From NCBI GenBank assembly GCA_038248985.1, contig JBBRWV010000047.1, positions 1 through 24,566 on the forward strand: a stretch of 24,566 nucleotides of DNA, in the 5' to 3' direction. The notes below the pieces were generated by a model. That model was not told where the DNA came from, did not search any database, and saw only the letters and a list, made by a program, of their open reading frames with translations. The position numbers were made by a program, and so were the translations under genes. Of the stretch, positions 1 to 6,324 are shown in pieces. Position 1 is the stretch's first letter. Every line of letters begins with the position of its first letter. The stretch comes from JBBRWV01 sp038248985. GTDB taxonomy: Bacteria; Planctomycetota; Phycisphaerae; WQYP01.

Positions 1-690
<690 letters not shown>

Positions 691-726
691 GCGGCCAAGA
701 CGAAAGTCTTGGCCGCTTTTATTTTT
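691..726 (+). terminator. Intrinsic terminator of the 16S transcript
   Basis: A perfect 11-bp GC-rich stem (GCGGCCAAGAC / GTCTTGGCCGC) closed by a GAAA tetraloop is followed directly by TTTTATTTTT. This is a textbook rho-independent terminator. It ends the rRNA transcript before any 23S gene and insulates the toxin-antitoxin genes downstream. Confidence 0.95.
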
Positions 727-760
727 GCCGCACATCATTACATACCCTGGCTCCCTGGCT

Positions 761-780
761 TGATGACGTTTGCGTCATCA
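761..780 (+). repeat. 8-bp inverted repeat upstream of parDE
   Basis: TGATGACG (761-768) and CGTCATCA (773-780) are perfect inverted repeats separated by TTTG. They lie about 40 bp before the -35 box of the parD-like promoter. There is no T-run afterwards, so an operator for the autoregulating antitoxin is more likely than a terminator. This is inference. Confidence 0.45.
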
Positions 781-836
781 CCATCCTTTACCCGTTTGGA
801 CTCCTCTCCCAACCTTCCACCTTGACATCACCATCC
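776..836 (+). repeat. Direct repeat CATCACCATCC x2, 50 bp apart
   Basis: The 11-mer CATCACCATCC occurs at 776-786 and again at 826-836, where it overlaps the -35 box. A 50-bp period is close to five helical turns, so both copies would face the same side of the DNA. They may be binding sites for the ribbon-helix-helix antitoxin encoded just downstream. Confidence 0.4.
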
Positions 837-850
837 ACTTTTTCTACAGT
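822..850 (+). promoter_or_regulatory. Sigma-70-type promoter of parDE
   Basis: A consensus -35 TTGACA (822-827) and a -10 TACAGT (845-850) are separated by 17 bp. Transcription would start near 857-858, at the tandem ATGATG start codons (855-860), and there is no Shine-Dalgarno sequence before them. The mRNA is therefore predicted to be leaderless. Confidence 0.6.
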
Positions 851-854
851 CCAA

Positions 855-1121
855 ATGATGAAACCCGCCTCCAACATCTCCATCCCCGCCAAAATGAAAT
901 CTTGGGTCTGCCGCCAAGCCCGGGCAAAAGGCTTTAAAACCGCTGACGAGCTCGTCCAAGACATGATCCGTCGTGAGCAAGCTGCGGAAACCCACCAAAC
1001 AGTTGAATCCCAACTTCTGGACGCTATCGACAGCGGCCCCACTGCCCCCATGCTCGATTCCGACTGGGAACGCATCCGCACTGAAGGCCGCAAGCGCTTC
1101 GCAGCGCGTGCCAAAAAATGA
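855..1121 (+). CDS. parD: ParD-like type II antitoxin (ribbon-helix-helix)
   Basis: This predicted 88-residue antitoxin would bind DNA through an N-terminal ribbon-helix-helix domain and neutralise the toxin with its C-terminal part. The N-terminal segment NISIPAKMKSWV (residues 7-18), followed by ARAKGFKTADELVQDMIRRE, matches the strand plus two helices of ParD/CopG-like antitoxins. The charged C-terminal half is typical of the toxin-wrapping tail. The reading frame stays open upstream to 597, but that part crosses the rRNA terminator and is not protein-like. The start is therefore placed at the ATGATG after the promoter; ATG 858 is equally possible. The stop overlaps the toxin start (ATGA at 1118-1121), so the two are probably translationally coupled. 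Confidence 0.85.
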   Translation: MMKPASNISIPAKMKSWVCRQARAKGFKTADELVQDMIRREQAAETHQTVESQLLDAIDSGPTAPMLDSDWERIRTEGRKRFAARAKK

Positions 1122-1447
1122 ACACACGCATTCGTACGACACCTCGGTTTCAAGCAGACCTCGACCAGTTTTTTGACTACATCGCCCAAGACAAACTGGA
1201 ACCCGCCGAACAGTTTCTCGTGGTGGCCAAAGAAACTCTCGAACTCCTGGCTCGCTATCCCTTCAGCGGTAGTCGTTTCCGCACTGCCATCAAACGTCTC
1301 GCGGGCATTCGATTTTATCCGATGCCTTCTCCCTATCGCTCCTACCTGATCTTCTACAAAGATTCCCCCGAAGGTATCGAAGCCCTGACAATTCTCCACG
1401 GCGCGACGAACCTCGAATCTTCACTTGCTCGTGCAGTGAGCGATTGA
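1118..1447 (+). CDS. parE: ParE-like toxin (RelE/ParE superfamily)
   Basis: At 109 residues it has the usual size of the RelE/ParE toxin family. The fold pattern is visible: an N-terminal strand (RIRTTPRFQADLDQFFDYIA), two helices rich in Glu and Leu (PAEQFLVVAKETLELLARYP), then strands around IRFYPMPSPYRSYLIFYKD and a terminal strand containing EALTILHGA. The central RxxxxxPYRSYLIFY block is typical of ParE. ParE toxins characterised so far poison DNA gyrase; RelE relatives cleave mRNA at the ribosome. I cannot decide between these by eye, although the ParD-type partner favours ParE. The start overlaps the antitoxin stop by ATGA. Confidence 0.85.
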   Translation: MNTRIRTTPRFQADLDQFFDYIAQDKLEPAEQFLVVAKETLELLARYPFSGSRFRTAIKRLAGIRFYPMPSPYRSYLIFYKDSPEGIEALTILHGATNLESSLARAVSD

Positions 1448-1491
1448 CAAATTCGCCAGTGTTCTGCCTCTCCCTGAATGGTGATTCCGCC

Positions 1492-1752
1492 ATGAAAAAA
1501 GACATCCTCTTTCTCACCCTCGCCCCCCTCTTCCTCGCCCCAACCGCGGCCCCCCGCCAAAAGGCTTCCGTCCTCGACGCCCACGAGGTTTACATCCGCA
1601 TCATTCAAACTTGAAAAAACGACGAAGCCTTCAATAAATACTGGGACATGGACTCAACACTCCGCATCGGTCTTCGTCCCTTCCCCTTGTCCCCCGCCTC
1701 CCAATTTCGTATCGTTTCCAAATTCCCGTTTTGGAGTTCCATCGCCCCATGA
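1492..1752 (+). pseudogene. Possible broken small secreted-protein gene
   Basis: From ATG 1492 the frame encodes a good signal-peptide start (MKKDILFLTLAPLFLAPTAA), then about 20 residues, and stops at TGA 1612-1614 after 40 codons. Beyond that TGA the same frame reads protein-like (KNDEAFNKYWDMDSTLRIGL) and stays open to TGA 1750-1752, which overlaps the next gene's ATG as ATGA. A single TGG-to-TGA change would explain this, giving IIQ-T-W-KNDEA. It may be a decayed gene, a genuine 40-residue secreted peptide, or chance. No other feature was seen in the 300 bp between parE and the aminotransferase gene. Confidence 0.3.
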
Positions 1753-2954
1753 ATAATCCGCAATCCAATCTCGACCTCATCTCCCGCCACCAAACCTCCC
1801 TCACCCTCAACTACGGCAAACTCCCCGCCGCGCTCGTCCGCGCCCAAGGCTCCACCCTCACCGATGCCGATGGCAAAACCTACGTCGACCTCTTCGCCGG
1901 CTTCGGCGGCACCATCCTCGGCCACGCCCACCCCGCCCTCGTCGCCGCCGTCACGCAGCAAGCCCAATCCCTCTGGGCCACCGGCAACCAGTTCTACTCC
2001 GAACCGCAAATCCGCCTCGCCGAAGCCATCCAACGCAACTCCTTCGACGGCCGCGCCTTCTTCTGCCATTCCGGCGCCGAAGCCAATGAAGCTGCCATCA
2101 AACTCGCCCGCCTCACCTCCGGCGTCAGCGGCGGTGCCGAAGGCCGTTTCAAAATAATCTCCATGCTCAAAGGCTTCCACGGACGCACCCTCGGCGCCCT
2201 CGCCGCCACCGCCACGCTTGACTACCAAAAAGGCTTCGGACCAATGCCTGCGGGCTTTTCCTACGTCCCCTACGATGACCTCGCCGCCCTCGAAGCCGCC
2301 ATCGACTCCCAAACCGCCGCCGTCCTCGTCGAACCCATTCAGGGCGAAGGCGGCATCAACATGCCCTCCCCCAACTACCTCGCCGGCGTCCGCGCCCTCT
2401 GCGACCAACACCAACTCTGCCTCATCTTCGACGAAGTCTGGACCGGCTGCGGACGCACCGGACGCATGTTCGCCCATCAATTCGACGGCGTCACCCCCGA
2501 CATCATGACCCTGGGCAAAGCCCTCGGCGGCGGCCTCCCCGTCGGCTGCATGTTCGCCATACCCCAGCGCGCCGCACTCCTCAAACCCGGCATGCACGGC
2601 TGCACCCTTGGCGGAAATCCCCTCTGCGCCGCCGTCGCCGCCACCGTCCTCGAAACCATCGAACACGAGCACCTCGCCCAGCGCGCCGCCCGCCTCGGCG
2701 ACCTCGCCATCTCCCAAATCAAATCCTTCTCCAGCGCCGCCAAAATCAAAAACATCCGCGGCCGCGGCCTCTTCCTCGGCATTGAACTCGTCAGCCCCGA
2801 TGGCAGCGCCGTCGTCACCGGCGCCCTCGCCCGCGGTGTCGTCGTCAACGTCACGCAAAAAAACGTCCTCCGCATCTGCCCCGCCCTCACCATCGACGAG
2901 GCCGCGTTCATCCAAGCCCTCGACAGCCTCGACGCCGCCATCGCCGCCGCCTGA
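1749..2954 (+). CDS. argD: Acetylornithine-type aminotransferase (class III, PLP)
   Basis: This 401-residue enzyme belongs to PLP-dependent class III aminotransferases. ArgD interconverts N-acetylornithine and N-acetylglutamate semialdehyde in cytoplasmic arginine synthesis. Family landmarks are in order: SGAEANE at 108-114, FHGRT at 143-147, EPIQGEGG at 195-202, the cofactor-binding FDEV at 227-230 followed by GRTG, and the Schiff-base lysine K257 in TLGKALGGG. E. coli ArgD has its lysine at about the same position. The length is typical. The start at ATG 1749 is chosen because homologues begin close to the conserved HQTSLTLNYG segment; a TTG at 1731 is also open. No other arginine gene is nearby, so a related omega-aminotransferase role cannot be excluded. 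Nearly every codon ends in C. Confidence 0.88.
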   Translation: MNNPQSNLDLISRHQTSLTLNYGKLPAALVRAQGSTLTDADGKTYVDLFAGFGGTILGHAHPALVAAVTQQAQSLWATGNQFYSEPQIRLAEAIQRNSFDGRAFFCHSGAEANEAAIKLARLTSGVSGGAEGRFKIISMLKGFHGRTLGALAATATLDYQKGFGPMPAGFSYVPYDDLAALEAAIDSQTAAVLVEPIQGEGGINMPSPNYLAGVRALCDQHQLCLIFDEVWTGCGRTGRMFAHQFDGVTPDIMTLGKALGGGLPVGCMFAIPQRAALLKPGMHGCTLGGNPLCAAVAATVLETIEHEHLAQRAARLGDLAISQIKSFSSAAKIKNIRGRGLFLGIELVSPDGSAVVTGALARGVVVNVTQKNVLRICPALTIDEAAFIQALDSLDAAIAAA

Positions 2955-3054
2955 TCTCTCTCCCTCCCCTCATCAGAGCGATTGGATTGCGCCCCGCTGC
3001 GCGTTATCCTTGTCATTACTCCATCGCCTTGCCCGTGGAGTCTGAGGAGAAAAT

Positions 3055-3648
3055 ATGAAGTGCCAGAAATGCTCCAAGACTGCCGCCGTGCATCTCACCG
3101 AACTCGCCAAAGATTCCGGCGGTAAAACCCAACTGGTCGAAATCCATCTCTGCCTCCCCCACGCCATCGAAGCCGGCCTCGTCGCCCCCGGCTCCGAAGT
3201 CCTCCCGCAATTGCTCAACACCAGTCCCGTCATGTCACAAAAAAAGGCCTCTTCGCCCGCCCAGATGGAGGACCTCGAGCCCACCTCCCTCGCCCCCAAC
3301 TCCCCCGACGAAACCGGCCTCGTCCCCACTCGCTCCACCAAATCTGCCGACACCGAAGCCTGCCCCATCTGCGGCCTCTCCTGGGCCCAATTCAAACAAG
3401 GCGGCATCTTCGGCTGCTCCCACGATTACACCCAATTTGAAGCACGCGTCCTCCCCTTGCTCAAACGCGCCCAGGAAGGTGCCCATCAGCACGTTGGCAA
3501 AGTGCCCGCAAAAATGCGCAACCGCGGCGATGATCGCCAGGTCATCACCCTCCGCCTCCGTCGTGATTTGCAACTCGCCATCGATGCCGAAAATTACGAA
3601 CAGGCCGCCCGCCTCCGTGATGAACTCCGCCAAATCGAACAAAACTAA
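3055..3648 (+). CDS. McsA-like zinc-finger/UVR-motif protein
   Basis: This 197-residue protein resembles McsA, the activator of the McsB protein-arginine kinase in Firmicutes. The N-terminal zinc site has C3-x2-C6 and C33-x2-H36. A second site has C103-x2-C106 and C121 with H123 or D124, where classical McsA has a fourth cysteine. Between them lies a low-complexity Ser/Pro/Thr linker (about 55-100). The C-terminus has a UvrB/UvrC motif (about 166-195, ending EQAARLRDELRQIE), a helical-hairpin protein-interaction module. A clear Shine-Dalgarno GGAGA lies at 3045-3049. McsB, CtsR and ClpC genes are not in this window, so the partner is unknown. The cysteine/UVR architecture is secure; the McsA-type function is inference. 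Confidence 0.82.
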   Translation: MKCQKCSKTAAVHLTELAKDSGGKTQLVEIHLCLPHAIEAGLVAPGSEVLPQLLNTSPVMSQKKASSPAQMEDLEPTSLAPNSPDETGLVPTRSTKSADTEACPICGLSWAQFKQGGIFGCSHDYTQFEARVLPLLKRAQEGAHQHVGKVPAKMRNRGDDRQVITLRLRRDLQLAIDAENYEQAARLRDELRQIEQN

Positions 3649-3722
3649 TTCGCCCACCACACGCTCACACAAAGCTCGCCCAACCGATCTTTTCTCACCC
3701 ACTCCCAAGGGGCACCCCACTC

Positions 3723-4721
3723 ATGCCTTCGGCCCTATTCATCGGCGGCACCGGCCTCATCTCCTCCCAATGCGTCGCGCAAACCCTCGCCCGCGGCTGG
3801 GAGGTCACCCTCCTCAACCGCGGCAACCGCCCACCCTCCCCCGGCACAAAATCCCTCACCGCAGATTTTCATCAGCCTGATCAAGTCCGCGCCGCCTTCG
3901 GCCAACAGCACTTCGATGCCATCATCAATTTCATCGCCTACAGCCCGTTGGATGTCCAACGCGATATTGACCTCTTTGCCGGCCGCACCCGCCAATACGT
4001 CCTCATCAGCACCCGCGCCTGCTATCAAAAACCCCCCGCACACTACATCGTCAACGAAAAAACTCCCCTCGAAAATCCCTACTGGCCCTACGCCCAGGCC
4101 AAAATCGCCTGCGAACAACTCGCCATGCAGGCCCACCGCGCCGGTGCCTTCCCCGTCACCATCATCCGCCCCTCCCTCACCTACGGCATCTCCCGCATCC
4201 CCGCCGCCTACCACAACAGCACCCATTCCTGGACCACCGCCCACCGCTTCCTCACCGGTCAACCCGTCATCGCCCTCGGCGACGGCACCTCCCTCTGGCA
4301 AATCACCCACGCCGCCGATTTCGCCCGCGGCTTCGTCGGCCTTCTCGCCCACCCCTCCGCCCTCGGCCAAGACTTCAATATCACCACTGACGAAGTCCTC
4401 AACTGGAACACCATCCTCTCCACCCAGGCGAGCATCCTCGGCGTCACCCCGCACCTCATCCACATCCCCTCCGACTTCATCGCCCGCTTCGATCCCGTCC
4501 GCGCCGAAGGCCTCTACGGCGACAAAACCCACTCCATCGTCGTCGATAACTCCAAACTCAAAAGCGTCGTTCCTGACTACCGCCCCTCCATTTCCCTCGT
4601 CGAAGGCCTCACCCAAACCATCGCCTGGTTCCGCCAGGATCCCGCCCGCCAAACCATCGATCCCGTCTACAACGCCACCGCCGACAAAATCATCACCGCC
4701 TATCAGCGTGCTTGGGTCTGA
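3723..4721 (+). CDS. NAD(P)-dependent epimerase/dehydratase-like protein
   Basis: A 332-residue extended short-chain dehydrogenase/reductase family protein. The N-terminal Rossmann motif is GGTGLIS (8-14), immediately after strand ALFI, followed by EVTLLNRG. The catalytic pair is Y123xxxK127 (YAQAK), with a Ser in LIST (about 96). The GGTGLISS variant and the weak substrate domain recall the CSP41/NmrA-like branch rather than classical UDP-glucose 4-epimerase, so the substrate (sugar nucleotide or other) cannot be named. A possible Shine-Dalgarno AAGGGG lies about 10 nt before the ATG. It lies between the McsA-like gene and a conserved unknown, in the same direction. Confidence 0.82.
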   Translation: MPSALFIGGTGLISSQCVAQTLARGWEVTLLNRGNRPPSPGTKSLTADFHQPDQVRAAFGQQHFDAIINFIAYSPLDVQRDIDLFAGRTRQYVLISTRACYQKPPAHYIVNEKTPLENPYWPYAQAKIACEQLAMQAHRAGAFPVTIIRPSLTYGISRIPAAYHNSTHSWTTAHRFLTGQPVIALGDGTSLWQITHAADFARGFVGLLAHPSALGQDFNITTDEVLNWNTILSTQASILGVTPHLIHIPSDFIARFDPVRAEGLYGDKTHSIVVDNSKLKSVVPDYRPSISLVEGLTQTIAWFRQDPARQTIDPVYNATADKIITAYQRAWV

Positions 4722-4818
4722 GCATCAGTTCCACGCCCCGCCCCCTCTTCCCTCGGCCATGCTTTTTTCGTATCTTCGCCATCGCAAACCCGTTCGATTC
4801 TTCTCTAAGGATGCCTCC

Positions 4819-6078
4819 GTGCAAAAATCCCTCGATCAAAAACTCGCCATCCTCGCCCAGGACCGCTACCACAAATCCTTCATCCTCGCCGACGCCAAAG
4901 ACGCCGACATGGCCTTCGGCATCGCCGCCCCCGGCAAGTCGCCCGAAATGCACAGCCAGGAAGGCAAGTTCCGCACCATCCATGAATACCGCGACCAAAT
5001 CCGCCAGGTCATCCGCCAAGGCCTCGTCGACATCCTCCTCATGAGTTGCTCCACCTCCGATCTCCTCACCCTCCAGGAACGCCTCTTCGACAACTCCCCC
5101 ATCACCCCCGCCGCCCGCGCCAACGACGCCACCGATATCCACGTCATTCGCCACGGCACCTATATCCAGCATCCTGCCCAGCCCCACCGCACCACCACCA
5201 TCGATCACATGCAGTGCGGCAAGCTCGATTGCCCCGACGACCAGCGCGCCTGCGGTGCCAACCTCGGCCTCTACTCCGTCACTTTCAACAACATCCCCGA
5301 ACTCGACTTCCAAACCCTCGAAGCCTACAAAGCCTTCCGCCTCGAAGCCGAAGCCAAACGCTTCAAGCATTTCCTCGAAGTCTTCGATCCCAACGTCGAC
5401 CCCCGCATCCCCTCTGAAAAAATCGGCGAATTCATCAACGACCACATCTGCCGCGCCCTCGCCGGCGTCCCTAAAGCCAGCCGACCCGTCTTCCTCAAAA
5501 TCGTCTACCACGGCCCACGCTACATGGAAGAACTCTGCCGTTACGATGAATCCGTCATCGTTGGCATCCTCGGTGGCTCCAGCGGCACCACCTACGACGC
5601 CTTCAAACAACTCGCCGAAGCCAAAAAATATGGCGCCCGCGTCGCCCTCTACGGCCGAAAAATCAACAACTCCGAACACCAACTCGAATTCATCCGCCAC
5701 CTCCGCGCCATCGCCGACGACCAAATCACCCCCGAAGATGCCGTCCGCTCCTATCACGGCTCCCTGCAAAATCTTCAAATCAAACCCTATCGCCCCCTCG
5801 CCGACGATCTCCAACTCACCTCCACCGCCGTCAGCTACGGCGGATCTTCCCCCACCACCTCCGGCAGCAGTGGGGGGGTCACACCCTCCCTCGTCCCCTC
5901 CGCCAACCCCGCCCAACCCCTCGTCAAATCCATCCCCTCCGCCCCCCAACCCTCCGGCCCTAAACCCCCCTGGCCCACCCAACCCGACGGCTCCCCCGAC
6001 TTCGAAAACATGAGCCTCCGCGAAAAACAACTCTATCAAAAAAGCAAACGCGACAAAGTCTTCGGCGGCCCTAAATAA
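4819..6078 (+). CDS. Conserved protein, possible TIM-barrel/aldolase-like fold
   Basis: This 419-residue protein (if it starts at GTG 4819) is not one I can name. Alternating hydrophobic strands and helices suggest an aldolase-like barrel: SFILADAKDADMAFG, VDILLMSCST, VFLKIVYHG, VIVGILGGSSGTTYD, and ARVALYGRKIN near the end. The lysine in FLKIVYHG and the Gly-rich GGSSGT stretch could be catalytic and phosphate-binding sites of a class I aldolase. That is inference only. A Cys cluster (MQCGKLDCPDDQRAC) lies in the middle. The C-terminus is a Ser/Pro-rich linker followed by a basic tail. The GTG start has AAGGA at 4807-4811 with 7-nt spacing; ATG 4759 is open too but has no ribosome-binding site. 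Confidence 0.78.
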   Translation: MQKSLDQKLAILAQDRYHKSFILADAKDADMAFGIAAPGKSPEMHSQEGKFRTIHEYRDQIRQVIRQGLVDILLMSCSTSDLLTLQERLFDNSPITPAARANDATDIHVIRHGTYIQHPAQPHRTTTIDHMQCGKLDCPDDQRACGANLGLYSVTFNNIPELDFQTLEAYKAFRLEAEAKRFKHFLEVFDPNVDPRIPSEKIGEFINDHICRALAGVPKASRPVFLKIVYHGPRYMEELCRYDESVIVGILGGSSGTTYDAFKQLAEAKKYGARVALYGRKINNSEHQLEFIRHLRAIADDQITPEDAVRSYHGSLQNLQIKPYRPLADDLQLTSTAVSYGGSSPTTSGSSGGVTPSLVPSANPAQPLVKSIPSAPQPSGPKPPWPTQPDGSPDFENMSLREKQLYQKSKRDKVFGGPK

Positions 6079-6324
6079 ACCTCCCCATCAAATCCCCCCC
6101 ATCACTCTCCTGCGTCCGGTAACTAAAATTCGCCCCGTGCCCAACCCCTCCCCTCCCCTCTTTATGCTTGAATGCGCCCCGCCCAAAGTCTACGCTACAC
6201 CCTCAACCACCGGCAGACGTGCGCCCGCAAGGAAGTCCCACGCACTTGCCGCGTCCGTTTCCCCCGAACCTCGCATTGGAACGCGCGACGTTTCTGAATT
6301 ACGTCATAAGGATAGTCTGTCACT

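Noticed and set aside
1605..2915. 436-aa open frame on the minus strand opposite argD
   Set aside because: Its product is Gly/Glu/Ala/Asp-rich with no domain logic. It is the mirror of C-ending codons in the real + gene.
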